DNA of 64,000 nucleotides, taken from NCBI GenBank assembly GCA_017513525.1, contig JAFXFC010000005.1, positions 1 to 64,000 of the forward strand, given 5' to 3'. The position numbers and the translations under genes were made by a program. The stretch comes from Clostridia bacterium (GTDB lineage Bacteria > Bacillota > Clostridia > Oscillospirales > Acutalibacteraceae). The notes under the pieces were generated by a model. The model saw nothing but the letters and a program-made list of their open reading frames with translations, was not told where the DNA came from and did not search any database. Shown here piece by piece: positions 34,124 to 43,469 of this stretch; position 1 is the stretch's first letter, and every line of letters starts with the position of its first letter.

Positions 34124-34849
34124 TTATTTCCATTCTTTAAGATATTCATTGACACTGCGGCTCATTTCGACGGAGAAATCACTGTTATATTTTCTCTCAC
34201 AGAAGGCTTTCATCCAGTCTTCATAAGATTTTTCTTTTGCTTTGGGAGAAAAAAGCTCATTTCTTTCGTTTTTATCTAAAATTCTGTATGTATCCGTATG
34301 AACTATATGCTTCATATCGGCTCTTTCGGGCTTTATTCTTTTTATCTGTCCTTCGGTGGGGTAACCGAAAACCAGCATAGCAGCAGGAAAAACATATTCG
34401 GGAAGCTTCAGCATTTCACGATGAATTTCACAGTTTTCCATAATATCTCCGATATAGCAGGAGCCGATACCAAAGCTCTCTGCGGCAACGACTGCATTCT
34501 GTGCCGCTATTACGGCATCGTTTACGGCAAGAAGAAAATCTCCTGCTGCAGGCTTTCTCGGCGTGCAGTCTGTATCAAGAAAAGCATCATACCACTTTTT
34601 GAAATCGGCACAGAATATAAGCACGAATTTGGCATCGGCTATAAAAGGCTGATTGTCGCAGGTGACGGAAAGCTTTTTCTGTAATTCTTTATCTCGGATA
34701 TCAAGTATTGTATAAAGCTGCTGATTACCTGCAGTGGGTGCATTTACAGCACAAAGAAGAATTTCATTTTTTATGCTTTCATCTATCTCCTTTTCCGTGA
34801 AAACTCTTACGGATTTTCTGTCTTTTAAGCTTTTCGTTATTTCATTCAT
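34124..34849 (-). CDS. Nitroreductase-family protein
   Basis: A 241-residue FMN-dependent nitroreductase-like protein: SLKDRKSVRVF at the N-terminus (phosphate-binding Arg/Ser), NAPTAGNQQ, and the AAESFGIGSCYIGD block with conserved Gly. It probably reduces nitro compounds or quinones with NAD(P)H in the cytoplasm. It overlaps the upstream exporter gene by 4 bp (ATGA), so the pair is co-translated, perhaps for detoxification and export; that link is speculative. Confidence 0.85.
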   Translation of the reverse strand: MNEITKSLKDRKSVRVFTEKEIDESIKNEILLCAVNAPTAGNQQLYTILDIRDKELQKKLSVTCDNQPFIADAKFVLIFCADFKKWYDAFLDTDCTPRKPAAGDFLLAVNDAVIAAQNAVVAAESFGIGSCYIGDIMENCEIHREMLKLPEYVFPAAMLVFGYPTEGQIKRIKPERADMKHIVHTDTYRILDKNERNELFSPKAKEKSYEDWMKAFCERKYNSDFSVEMSRSVNEYLKEWK

Positions 34850-35730
34850 TTTGCAGTCTCCTTTTTAGGTGTTATCTCATTCCATAAAGTAAAGCCGAGT
34901 ATCAACACACCGCCTATTATCTGCGATAAGGTCATTGTTTCATGAAGAATAAGAACCGAGCAAAGCACGGCTACAAAGGGGTCTATATAGCTTAAAATTG
35001 CCGCCTTTTGACCGGGTAATTCTTTGAGTGAAGAAAAATACATGCAGTATGTAATACCCGTATGCACAAGACCTACAGTAAACAATAGCACCCAGCCTTT
35101 TGTATCAAGGCCACCGAGAGTAATTCCGCTTGTAAACATCACATAAGGGAAAAGCACAATAACGGCAGATATAAACTGCAAAAAGGTGCGGTGTATTCCG
35201 TCAACACTCTTAATAAATTTATTGATAAGTATTACAGTAGCATAAAGACATGCGGCACCAAGTCCGAAAAGAATACCTAAAAAGTGATTACTGCCTGTAT
35301 CAAGTGAGCCGATACCCGTAATAAGAACAATACCGACTGTTGACATAATAAAGCATATCCACTGCTTTAGCCCCATTTTTTCCTTAAAAAGTATGGGGCA
35401 CAAAAGTGTTACTATAACAGGTGCAAAATAATAGCTGAGCGTTGCAACCGATACCGTAGTGTAATTATACGCTTCAAACAGAAGAATCCAGTTGAAAGCC
35501 ATCGCAATACCCGAAATTATAAGTAACGGCAGTTGCTTTTTTATTTTTCCGAAGGGTATTTTATTTTTAGTTGCAAGTAAAAATAAACCTATAAACACAG
35601 CCGCAAGAACTGCTCTGTAAAATGCAAGCTCACCTGAGCTTACATTGATATTTCTTCTGAAAAGACCTATTGTGCCGAAAATTGCCATTGATAAAATCAG
35701 CATAAGCCTTGCATTAAAAAACCGTTTCAT
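34846..35730 (-). CDS. DMT-superfamily (EamA) transporter
   Basis: A 294-residue integral membrane protein with ten predicted helices in two EamA repeats (about 1-140 and 150-290). Members export amino acids or other metabolites. GGAGAGAATAA precedes the ATG. It is first in a two-gene unit with the nitroreductase gene. Substrate not inferable. Confidence 0.85.
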   Translation of the reverse strand: MKRFFNARLMLILSMAIFGTIGLFRRNINVSSGELAFYRAVLAAVFIGLFLLATKNKIPFGKIKKQLPLLIISGIAMAFNWILLFEAYNYTTVSVATLSYYFAPVIVTLLCPILFKEKMGLKQWICFIMSTVGIVLITGIGSLDTGSNHFLGILFGLGAACLYATVILINKFIKSVDGIHRTFLQFISAVIVLFPYVMFTSGITLGGLDTKGWVLLFTVGLVHTGITYCMYFSSLKELPGQKAAILSYIDPFVAVLCSVLILHETMTLSQIIGGVLILGFTLWNEITPKKETAK

Positions 35731-35898
35731 TTATTCTCTCCAAAATTTACAAATTACTCAATCATTTTATCACCGTGTTCCTGCTTTTGCAATAGAATTA
35801 ATTCCTTTTGATTGATAATACATTTTTATTGTGATAGAATTAAGCTGTTAAAATTTCAGATATAATATAATTTACAAAAAAATCAGGAAATTAAAAAA

Positions 35899-36510
35899 AT
35901 GAGAATTAAAAACTATTTTAAGGATATAAAGCTCTGCTCATGCCTTACGGCACTTATAGGAAGTGCCGTGCTCTCTTTCGGAATGTATAATATACATTCA
36001 ATAGCTGATATTACAGAGGGCGGAACACTGGGACTTACGCTGCTTCTCGAAAACTGGTTCGGGATATCCCCGTCAGTTACTTCAATTTTACTGAATACCG
36101 CCTGCTTTATTCTGGGAATTAAAACACTGGGAAAAAATTTTCTTATCTACTCAGTAGTATCAACAGCGGGATTCAGTGTATCATACAGGATATGCGAATT
36201 ATTTCCGAGAATATACCCCGAAATTGCCGATTTTCCGTTATTAGCGGCAATACTCGGCGCAATTTTTGTAGGTATCGGAGTAGGGCTTTGTGTTCGGATA
36301 GGCGGTGCACCCTCAGGTGACGATGCACTTGCTATGAGCATAGAAAAAATAACAAAGCTGAAAATTCAATGGGTATATCTTATATCAGACCTCACAGTGC
36401 TTCTTTTATCACTCACATATATCCCCATAAAACAAATTTTGTATTCCTTTATTACGGTTGTAATTTCGGGACAGATAATAGGCATAATATCAAAAAAAAG
36501 CGGTTCGTAG
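35899..36510 (+). CDS. YitT-family membrane protein
   Basis: A 203-residue membrane protein with five or six hydrophobic helices and the family pattern GGTLGLTLLLE early and a Gly-rich RIGGAPSGDDAL loop. It lacks the C-terminal DUF2179 domain found in longer YitT proteins. Function unknown in the family. It stands alone before the second sigma-factor locus. Confidence 0.7.
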   Translation: MRIKNYFKDIKLCSCLTALIGSAVLSFGMYNIHSIADITEGGTLGLTLLLENWFGISPSVTSILLNTACFILGIKTLGKNFLIYSVVSTAGFSVSYRICELFPRIYPEIADFPLLAAILGAIFVGIGVGLCVRIGGAPSGDDALAMSIEKITKLKIQWVYLISDLTVLLLSLTYIPIKQILYSFITVVISGQIIGIISKKSGS

Positions 36511-36548
36511 AAGAATCGCTTTTTCCATTTAAAAATATTTCTTTCAGG

Positions 36549-36601
36549 TGTAATAATCTGTGTTTCTTTTCGTGTAACGTATGAAGACCGAAAACGGTCT
36601 T
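36549..36601 (+). promoter_or_regulatory. Possible ECF-type promoter and leader hairpin
   Basis: TGTAAT (36549-36554) and CGTG (36571-36574) are separated by 16 bp, the geometry of ECF autoregulated promoters, followed by a hairpin GAAGACCG/CGGTCTTC at 36582-36601 just before the ribosome site. The assignment of the -35/-10 elements is inference. Confidence 0.4.
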
Positions 36602-36617
36602 CGGAAAGGAGAACCAA

Positions 36618-37172
36618 ATGGATAATGGTGCAAGTAGCTACCGCCGTTTCCTTAATGGTGACGAAACTGCCTTAATTGAACTTGTAAAAGAATACCGACC
36701 CGGACTTCAGGCTTACATCAACAGCATAGTAAAAAATTTTGCCGTGGCTGAAGATATTACAGAGGAAACCTTTGTAAAAATCCTCGTCAAAAAGCCAAAA
36801 GACAAAGGAATTTCCTCCTTTAAGACATGGCTTTATACAATAGGCAGAAATCTTGCTATTGACTGGCTTCGCAGAAATCCTTACGGCAGATACATTCCTT
36901 TTGAGAAACTGGAAAATCTCCAAAACGAAGAACAACGCTTCGAAGAACAATATTTCAGAGAAGAACGAAAGCTCGCCGTGCACAGGGCATTAGAAAGTAT
37001 AAATCCCGACTACAGGCAGGTTTTAATTCTATCGTACTTTGAAGAGTTTTCCGTTGAGGAAATTTCTAAAATTATCAAAAAGACGAAGCGTAATACATCG
37101 GTAATTCTTCACAGAGCAAAAAAGGCATTGAAAACACAACTTGAAAAGGAGAATTTTAATTATGAAATCTGA
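36618..37172 (+). CDS. ECF-type RNA polymerase sigma factor (second)
   Basis: A 184-residue sigma factor with region 2 (about 15-80, FKTWLYTIGRNLAIDWLRR) and region 4 (about 115-170, VEEISKIIKKTKRNTSVILHR). Acidic linker residues separate them. AAAGGAG precedes the ATG at 36618. It overlaps the downstream membrane-protein gene by 11 bp. It is only distantly similar to the sigma factor at 9731, so two separate signalling circuits are present. Confidence 0.85.
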   Translation: MDNGASSYRRFLNGDETALIELVKEYRPGLQAYINSIVKNFAVAEDITEETFVKILVKKPKDKGISSFKTWLYTIGRNLAIDWLRRNPYGRYIPFEKLENLQNEEQRFEEQYFREERKLAVHRALESINPDYRQVLILSYFEEFSVEEISKIIKKTKRNTSVILHRAKKALKTQLEKENFNYEI

Positions 37173-38037
37173 CAAAACAATGGCAGAGGATATTCTTGAA
37201 AGAGTATCCGTTATTGAAACCAAAAAAGCACACAGAAAAAAGACTTTTTATAAAGCAACCGCTTCTCTCGGAGCATTCGCTTTAATTCTTGTTGCAGCAT
37301 TCACATTCCTTAATAACACTCCCGCACCTCTCCCCTCTTCCGATGAGTCCCTTTCTCCCATTGAAACAACCGCTCCCGCAATTCGCAAAGGCTTCTCTTT
37401 TGTTGTTGCAAATGCTGCTGAAACCGATGAAAATTATGAAGTTTGGAGTTTTAGACACGAAAGCAACATGGCACTTCCTTTAGGCGGCATACTTCTTGTA
37501 AAAGATATAACAGGGATGTCCTCAGACAGCATCAGCCGTATCCCTCATGAGCTTCATTTAAGGCTTGAAGAGATATACGGAGAAAATGACACTTTCAGCG
37601 TGAGAGGTAACAGCGCTCCTCCCACAGCCATTTATTTTGGCACTATCGGTAAAATGGCTGTAAAAACTGAGGATGCCTCGGCACTTCAGAGCATCGAGAT
37701 CTCATGCAGCGATACGGGAAAAGTAACAATTCAGGATATCAGCTCAATTTTCAATTCTGACGATTTCCTTGAGTCATTCAATCAGGGAAAATATGTAAGT
37801 GTATCAGGCGAAGAATATGCCAAAAGATATGATAATGAAGAAGGTATGTATTTCTACTGGCTTCCCTCAGAAGAAACTGAAGCTTTACTGATAGCCGAAC
37901 CCCAAACAGATCTTTCAACAATAACTGATACAATTACTGTAAAAGTAAATTACACTGACGGCACAAGCGAGCAATTTACTCTTACACTCTCTTTTGACGA
38001 TGAGGGCATACTCACTTCGACCTACAACTACAATTAA
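37162..38037 (+). CDS. Single-pass membrane protein, likely anti-sigma partner
   Basis: A 291-residue protein. A short cytoplasmic N-terminus (about 33 residues, basic near the membrane) is followed by one transmembrane helix (about 34-53), a Pro/Ser-rich linker and an extracytoplasmic domain of about 215 residues of unrecognised family. The ATG at 37162 follows AAAAGGAG; an in-frame TTG at 37141 is less likely. The overlap with the sigma gene suggests an anti-sigma or signal-sensing partner. The cytoplasmic part is shorter than in classic anti-sigma factors. Confidence 0.6.
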   Translation: MKSDKTMAEDILERVSVIETKKAHRKKTFYKATASLGAFALILVAAFTFLNNTPAPLPSSDESLSPIETTAPAIRKGFSFVVANAAETDENYEVWSFRHESNMALPLGGILLVKDITGMSSDSISRIPHELHLRLEEIYGENDTFSVRGNSAPPTAIYFGTIGKMAVKTEDASALQSIEISCSDTGKVTIQDISSIFNSDDFLESFNQGKYVSVSGEEYAKRYDNEEGMYFYWLPSEETEALLIAEPQTDLSTITDTITVKVNYTDGTSEQFTLTLSFDDEGILTSTYNYN

Positions 38038-38100
38038 TAACTGTCATTTAACTAAACCCTAAAAACTGCAAACTTCTTCAAGGAAAGTTGGAGGATCAAT

Positions 38101-38282
38101 AATTAAATGTGCCTTGCACTCAGGGGAACCCCCGACGAGGGTTCCCCTGAACCCTTCCTGCGTTTTATGTAGCATTAAGGATTTCGCTGTCTGCGGACAG
38201 CGACGAAAGGCTCCGCCTCTCGACTCCGTGAGCTTTTGAAAAAGCTCAAGCAAAACTTTTAATCGGCGCTCCCGCGCCAAGT
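38101..38282. repeat. Stem-loop-rich intergenic element
   Basis: Successive perfect hairpins: CAGGGGAACCC/GGGTTCCCCTG (38119-38147, 11 bp), GCTGTC/GACAGC near 38190, GAGCTTTT/AAAAGCTC near 38231-38248, and GGCGC/GCGCC near 38264-38277. GC content is visibly higher than in the flanks. No gene is supported between 38038 and 38449; the minus-strand open frame here looks like a by-product. It may be a dispersed mobile repeat; a genome-wide search would tell. Confidence 0.55.
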
Positions 38283-38346
38283 GCGAATGACCAAATTGCC
38301 ATGAAGAACAAAAGACCTCTTCACTATTCTCTATTATTTATTACTT

Positions 38347-38385
38347 CAAAAAAAACCTCCCCGAAAGATTTCTCTTTCGGGGAGG
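38347..38385 (-). terminator. Strong terminator of the opp operon
   Basis: A perfect 13-bp stem CCTCCCCGAAAGA/TCTTTCGGGGAGG (38356-38368 with 38373-38385) followed on the minus strand by a run of eight or nine T residues. Confidence 0.9.
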
Positions 38386-38449
38386 AAAAATTATGTTTTA
38401 AGCGTTAACAAATGTGTCTGCCATAAACCTTTTTTGTCAGTTCAGATAC

Positions 38450-40312
38450 TTAAGCAGCAACTGTTGTATCTTCAACAGCCTCTGTTGTATCTTCAACAGC
38501 TGCAGTTGTGTCTTCAACAGCTTCTGTTGTTTCTTCTGCTACTGTATCCCAACCTTCGTAACGGCCAAACTGGCAGTCGTTGTTACCGGAGGAAGTCTGG
38601 AACATTTCAAGCATGTTGATGGGATCGTCGAAGTCAGCAAGCCAGCCTTCACGAGCGATGTCGAAGTTGCCGTTCTTTCTTTCTTCAAGGAATGTGTTCC
38701 ATTCAACCTGCTGAATTGTCATCTGAATACCGAGTTCAGCGAAGTCCTGCTGCATGATCTGAGCAGCTGCAACGTGACCTGTGCCGTCGTTTGTAAGGTA
38801 TTCGATAACGATGGGAGTTTCAGCGGAAAGCTTGCCGTCTTCGCCGAACTTGAAGCCAGCAGCTTCAAGATATTCCTTAGCCTTAGCAACTGTTCCGTCG
38901 AAATCGTTGTTGATTGCATATGCATCATAGTAGGAGTTAGCTTCTTCTGTTGCCTTGAATACGCCGCCGTTACCGTCAGCCATACCAAGAGGAATGTAAG
39001 AGGAAGCAGCTACCTGACCTGTCTGGCCAACTGTTTCACAGATAGCATCACGGTCGATAAGGATGTTGAAAGCAAGTCTCATGCAAGCAGCTTCAGCAGG
39101 AGTCTTATCCTTGAAAAGTTCACTGTTTGCATTGAATGCTACATAGTATGTACCAAGGTTGTCAACGATTTTGAACTCTTTGTTTTCTGTTTCAAGAAGG
39201 TTCTTGATTTCATCTGTGGGAACTGTGTCGATGATATCAACGTTACCTGCATTGTAAGCAGCGAAGATAGCTGTATCGTCAGCAGAAAGCATGAATTCGA
39301 TCTTATCTACTGTAACGTTAGCAGCATCGTGATAGTTGGGGTTCTTTTCATATGTCATGGAAACATCATGATCCCAGCCTGTGCAAACGAAGGGTCCGTT
39401 AGAAACGAAGCCAGCTTCTGTGCACCAACCACCGGGAGAAGTCTGCCAATCAGCATAAGCTTCAACAGCGGACTGCTTTACGGGGAAGAATGTGGGGAAT
39501 GCCATGAGGCCTTCCATGTAAGCGCAGGGAGCTACGAGTGAGAACTCAAGAGTGAAGGCATCCTTAGCAGTAACTGCAAGGTTGTCGGGATAGCCTACGA
39601 ATGTTGAGAACATGTAACCGTAGTCAGAACCTGTTGCTGTAGCAGCAGCTCTCTTCCATGAGTATTCGAAGTCAGCAGCTGTAAGATCGCTGCCGTCTGA
39701 CCACTTAAGGCCTTCCTTAAGTGCTACTGTGAAAGTAACGGAGCCGTCTTCTGCGGGTTCACTTACTGTGTAGCCTGTTGCAAGATCAGGAACTGTCTTG
39801 CCTTCTGCATTGTAGGTATAAAGACCTGCAAATGTGTTAACTGCAAGGCAAGCACCGTCAACGGAGCTGTTGAGAGCGGGATCAAGATAATCGGGCTCAC
39901 TTGCAAGATTTACACGGAGAGTCTTGGAATCGTTAGCGAGTGTTACCTTGTGGAAGAACTTGTAACCGAAGAGGTTAGAGTACATACCGGAAACGTAATC
40001 CTTTTCCATGTAAATGTCGTTGTAGTAGTAAAGGGGAATAACGCAGCCGTTAGACATAAGGATGTCTTCAGCTTCGTGCATCATTTCTACACGCTTAGCT
40101 GTGTCAGTTTCAACTCTGATCTGGTCGATGAGTTCATCATACTTTGCCCAGTCATTGATAGGATCAATGAAAGCATCACTGAGAAGCTTGCCTGCAGCAG
40201 ATGTGTCAGTGTTGTTGGGAGCAGCAGTTGTTTCTTCACCGCCTGTGGGGCCACAAGCGCAGATAGCAACAGCCATAACAACAACAAGAAGCATTGCTAA
40301 AAACTTTTTCAT
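38450..40312 (-). CDS. oppA: Oligopeptide-binding lipoprotein, apparently circularly permuted
   Basis: A 620-residue SBP_bac_5 family lipoprotein (signal peptide, lipid Cys at about 18-20). The canonical OppA N-terminus (TLRVNLASEPDYLDPALNSS) appears only at about 131. Before it, residues about 55-123 (YDELIDQIRVETDTAKR, VIPLYYYN, YSNLFGYKFFHK) match the segment that normally ends OppA proteins. The real C-terminus stops at SGNNDCQFGRYEGW, exactly where that segment would begin, and is replaced by a repeated TTEAVED-type tail. The order suggests a circular permutation. It is the last gene of the opp operon and should capture peptides for import. Confidence 0.85.
   Translation of the reverse strand: MKKFLAMLLVVVMAVAICACGPTGGEETTAAPNNTDTSAAGKLLSDAFIDPINDWAKYDELIDQIRVETDTAKRVEMMHEAEDILMSNGCVIPLYYYNDIYMEKDYVSGMYSNLFGYKFFHKVTLANDSKTLRVNLASEPDYLDPALNSSVDGACLAVNTFAGLYTYNAEGKTVPDLATGYTVSEPAEDGSVTFTVALKEGLKWSDGSDLTAADFEYSWKRAAATATGSDYGYMFSTFVGYPDNLAVTAKDAFTLEFSLVAPCAYMEGLMAFPTFFPVKQSAVEAYADWQTSPGGWCTEAGFVSNGPFVCTGWDHDVSMTYEKNPNYHDAANVTVDKIEFMLSADDTAIFAAYNAGNVDIIDTVPTDEIKNLLETENKEFKIVDNLGTYYVAFNANSELFKDKTPAEAACMRLAFNILIDRDAICETVGQTGQVAASSYIPLGMADGNGGVFKATEEANSYYDAYAINNDFDGTVAKAKEYLEAAGFKFGEDGKLSAETPIVIEYLTNDGTGHVAAAQIMQQDFAELGIQMTIQQVEWNTFLEERKNGNFDIAREGWLADFDDPINMLEMFQTSSGNNDCQFGRYEGWDTVAEETTEAVEDTTAAVEDTTEAVEDTTVAA
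38463..38540 (-). repeat. 21-bp tandem repeat encoding heptapeptide tail
   Basis: About three and a half imperfect 21-bp units built on GTTGTATCTTCAACAGC encode repeated Thr-Thr-x-Ala-Val-Glu-Asp at the OppA C-terminus. Such a run could vary in copy number by slippage. Confidence 0.75.
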
Positions 40313-40420
40313 TTTGATTTCCTCCGAAATAATTTTTTATTATACCCTGTATCCCCGGTTATTTTAACGGAAGAGTTCAAGAACCGCCATATATGAAGGT
40401 TTACAGGAAGTATACCAAGG

Positions 40421-41380
40421 TTATTTATTGAAGCAGGCTGACATATGTCCGCCGCCTCTGTCCGTAAGTGTGGGACATTCCTGAGCACACTGCTCTGTAG
40501 CATATTGACAGCGTGTTCTGAAAGGACAGCCTGTAGGCATCTTGAGAGGACTTGGAACATCACCCTCAAGAACAATTCTCTGTCTGCTTCTTGCGATATC
40601 GGGATCGGGAATCGGAACAGCAGAAAGAAGTGACTGTGTATAGGGGTGAAGAGGATTATTGTTAAGTTCATCGGAATCTGCAAGTTCTACAATTTTACCG
40701 AGATACATAACAGCAATTCTCTTTGATATATGATGAACAACAAGAAGGTCGTGTGCAATAAAGAGATATGCAACACCGAGCTTTTCCTGAAGCTCTTCAA
40801 ACATATTGATAACCTGTGCCTGAATGGAAACGTCAAGAGCGGAAACAGGCTCGTCGCAGACGATAAACTGAGGATCAACTGCGAGAGCACGGGCAATACC
40901 GATTCTCTGACGCTGACCGCCTGAGAACTCATGAGCATATCTTGTTGCATGCTCGGAGTTAAGACCGACATAATTCATAAGCTCGAGAATTTTTTCTCTT
41001 CTTTCCTTTTTGTTGGAATAAAGCTTATGAACATCCAAGGGTTCGCCGATAATATCCTCAACGGTCATTCTGGGGTCAAGAGATGAATATGGATCCTGGA
41101 ACACCATCTGCATCTTTTTTCTCATTGAGTTGATGTTATTCTTGGTGACTTCCTCACCGTCAAAAATAACCTGACCTGCAGTGGGCTCATAAAGACGGAG
41201 AATACTTCTTCCGACTGTGGTTTTACCGCAACCCGATTCACCGACAAGACCTAAGGTTTCACCCTTACCGATTGTAAAAGAAACACCGTCAACAGCCTTT
41301 AAGGGAGTTTTCTGAAAGAAACCTGTGCGTATGGGGAAATACTGCTTCAGGTCGTTTACTTCAAGTAAAATATCACTCAT
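40421..41380 (-). CDS. oppF: Oligopeptide ABC transporter ATPase OppF
   Basis: A 319-residue ABC ATPase with Walker [10 protein letters not shown], signature FSGGQRQR, Walker [12 protein letters not shown] and the C-terminal oligopeptide-type Cys motif (CPFRTRC..C..C) that may bind an iron-sulfur cluster. With OppD it powers peptide import. The ATG at 41380 is placed nine bases after AAGGAGG; it overlaps the oppD stop by 8 bp. Earlier in-frame ATGs lie inside oppD and are less likely. Confidence 0.92.
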   Translation of the reverse strand: MSDILLEVNDLKQYFPIRTGFFQKTPLKAVDGVSFTIGKGETLGLVGESGCGKTTVGRSILRLYEPTAGQVIFDGEEVTKNNINSMRKKMQMVFQDPYSSLDPRMTVEDIIGEPLDVHKLYSNKKERREKILELMNYVGLNSEHATRYAHEFSGGQRQRIGIARALAVDPQFIVCDEPVSALDVSIQAQVINMFEELQEKLGVAYLFIAHDLLVVHHISKRIAVMYLGKIVELADSDELNNNPLHPYTQSLLSAVPIPDPDIARSRQRIVLEGDVPSPLKMPTGCPFRTRCQYATEQCAQECPTLTDRGGGHMSACFNK

Positions 41381-42377
41381 CAGCATTTCCTCCTTCATTT
41401 ATCATGGCATCTCTTACATTTATCCAGCAGGATGCCTTGTGATTTTCATTTATTGATATTTCTTCGGGCTTCTCGGTAAGGCATATCTTCATTGCGTTGT
41501 CACAGCGTGCGCAGAAGGAACAACCCTTAGGAAGATTGAGCATATTAATGGGTGTACCGAGAATGGGGATAAGCTTCTCCTTCATTCTTGTAACATTGGG
41601 AATGGAGCGAAGAAGTCCCTTTGTGTATTCGTGCTTGGGATTATAGAATATTTCGTGAGCAGTTCCTCTTTCGCAGATTCTGCCGCCGTACATAACTATT
41701 ATATTATCGCACATGCTTGCGATAACACCAAGGTCATGAGTAACGAGGATAACTGCCATACCAAGCTCTTTCTGAAGCTTCTGGATAAGCTCAAGAATCT
41801 GTGCCTGAATGGTAACGTCGAGGGCTGTTGTAGGCTCGTCGGCAATAAGGATATCGGGCTCACATGCAAGTGCCATTGCTATCATAACACGCTGACGCAT
41901 ACCGCCTGAAAGCTCATAAGGATACTGCTTAAGACGACGCTCGGGCTCGTTGATACCTACAAGCTCAAGAAGCTCAGCGGCTCTCGCTTTTGCCTCTTTA
42001 CCTTTTTTATCTGTATGCAGCTTAATTGCTTCTGTGAGCTGATTGCCGATGGTAAAAACAGGGTTAAGGCTGGTCATGGGATCCTGGAAAATGATTGAGC
42101 AGCACTTGCCTCTGAAGTCACGCATCTGCTTTTCTTTCCATTTAGTGATGTCCTCGCCTTTATAATATATGCTGCCGTCAACAATTTTACCTGTAGAAGC
42201 AAGAATTTGCATGATTGAATATGCGGTTACGGATTTACCTGAGCCTGACTCACCAACGATACCGAGTATCTCTCCGTGGTCAAGATCAAAGGAAACACCG
42301 TTAACTGCACAGACTTCACCTGAGTCGGTGAAAAATGATGTGTGGAGATTCTGTACACTTATAAGAGGTTTATTCAT
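41373..42377 (-). CDS. oppD: Oligopeptide ABC transporter ATPase OppD
   Basis: A 334-residue ABC ATPase: Walker A GESGSGKS, signature LSGGMRQR, Walker [13 protein letters not shown], and the C-terminal oligo_HPY domain with CSFCARC and further Cys residues. GAGGTGAT lies before the ATG. It starts 6 bp after oppC and overlaps oppF. Both ATPases carry full catalytic motifs. Confidence 0.93.
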   Translation of the reverse strand: MNKPLISVQNLHTSFFTDSGEVCAVNGVSFDLDHGEILGIVGESGSGKSVTAYSIMQILASTGKIVDGSIYYKGEDITKWKEKQMRDFRGKCCSIIFQDPMTSLNPVFTIGNQLTEAIKLHTDKKGKEAKARAAELLELVGINEPERRLKQYPYELSGGMRQRVMIAMALACEPDILIADEPTTALDVTIQAQILELIQKLQKELGMAVILVTHDLGVIASMCDNIIVMYGGRICERGTAHEIFYNPKHEYTKGLLRSIPNVTRMKEKLIPILGTPINMLNLPKGCSFCARCDNAMKICLTEKPEEISINENHKASCWINVRDAMINEGGNADE

Positions 42378-42383
42378 TTTTCA

Positions 42384-43457
42384 TCACCTCTTCAACTTAG
42401 GATCGAATGCATCTCTGAGACCGTCACCGAGAAGGTTAAGGCTCAGAACGATAAGACAAATCATAATTGCGGGAAAAACAAGCTTATGGGGATAAGACAT
42501 AATACCGTCTCTTGCTGCGTTTGCAAGTGAACCGAGAGAGGGCATGGGAGCCTTAACACCAAGGCCTACGAAGGACAGATAGCTCTCTGTGAAAATAGCA
42601 GAGGGAATCTGAAGTGCAACGGAAATTATGATAACCGATAAGCAGTTGGGGATAATATGCTTCTTTATTATGCGGGTGGGCTTTGCACCGATAGAACGGG
42701 CTGCAAGGATATATTCGTTTTCCTTTATGGAAAGGATCTGTCCTCTGATAAGACGAGCCATGCTTACCCAATAAAGAAGACCGAAAACTATAAATATGGA
42801 GATCATATTCGTTCCGAGCTCTGCCAATATCGTGCCCGGCTTAAACACAAGCACTTCGTTAAGAACAACGGAAAGAAGAATGATAATAAGCATATCGGGA
42901 AGTGAATAGATAATATCGACTATTCGCATCATTACAAGGTCAACTTTACCGCCGAGATAGCCAGAGATACTTCCGTAAATAAGACCTATGATAAGAACGA
43001 TAATACTTGCAAAAAGACCGACAGCAAGAGAAACTCTTGTTCCGTAAATAACACGGACAAAGTAGTCACGGCAAAGCTCATCCGTTCCGAGAATATGAGG
43101 GAAGCGTTCTCCGCCGTTTGCTATAAATTCCTGTTCCATTTCACTGTATTCAAAGGGAGCAAGATTCTGTGCACCTCTGTCACGCTTACCGTCAACCTTA
43201 AGAATTTCATCATATTCATAAGGAACAAACATGGGAACAAAAATAATTGTAAAGAGAATAAGAGAAAGCAGCACGATACTTAAAACTGCAAGAGGGTTCT
43301 TGAAAAGTCTTTTCATACCGTCCTTGAAGAAGGTGGTACTCTCACTCATTACATCCTGCTGTGCCTTTTCTTCATCGGTTGCAGGAGCGAATTTAGATAA
43401 ATCTATCTGTGTGCTTAAAAAACTCTTTTTAGGAAGGTTTTTATCTTTATTTTCCAT
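42384..43457 (-). CDS. oppC: Oligopeptide ABC transporter permease OppC
   Basis: A 357-residue permease. A cytoplasmic N-terminus of about 55 residues is followed by about six transmembrane helices and the EAA loop (EYILAARSIGAKPTRIIKKHIIPN) that contacts the ATPases. AAGGAGGG precedes the ATG. Twelve bases separate it from oppB. Confidence 0.93.
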   Translation of the reverse strand: MENKDKNLPKKSFLSTQIDLSKFAPATDEEKAQQDVMSESTTFFKDGMKRLFKNPLAVLSIVLLSLILFTIIFVPMFVPYEYDEILKVDGKRDRGAQNLAPFEYSEMEQEFIANGGERFPHILGTDELCRDYFVRVIYGTRVSLAVGLFASIIVLIIGLIYGSISGYLGGKVDLVMMRIVDIIYSLPDMLIIILLSVVLNEVLVFKPGTILAELGTNMISIFIVFGLLYWVSMARLIRGQILSIKENEYILAARSIGAKPTRIIKKHIIPNCLSVIIISVALQIPSAIFTESYLSFVGLGVKAPMPSLGSLANAARDGIMSYPHKLVFPAIMICLIVLSLNLLGDGLRDAFDPKLKR

Positions 43458-43469
43458 TTTATTCCCTCC

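Noticed and set aside
38414..39541. A 375-codon plus-strand frame opposite oppA, rich in Cys and Phe
   Set aside because: Composition is that of an antisense shadow of a highly expressed gene; no ribosome site or family.
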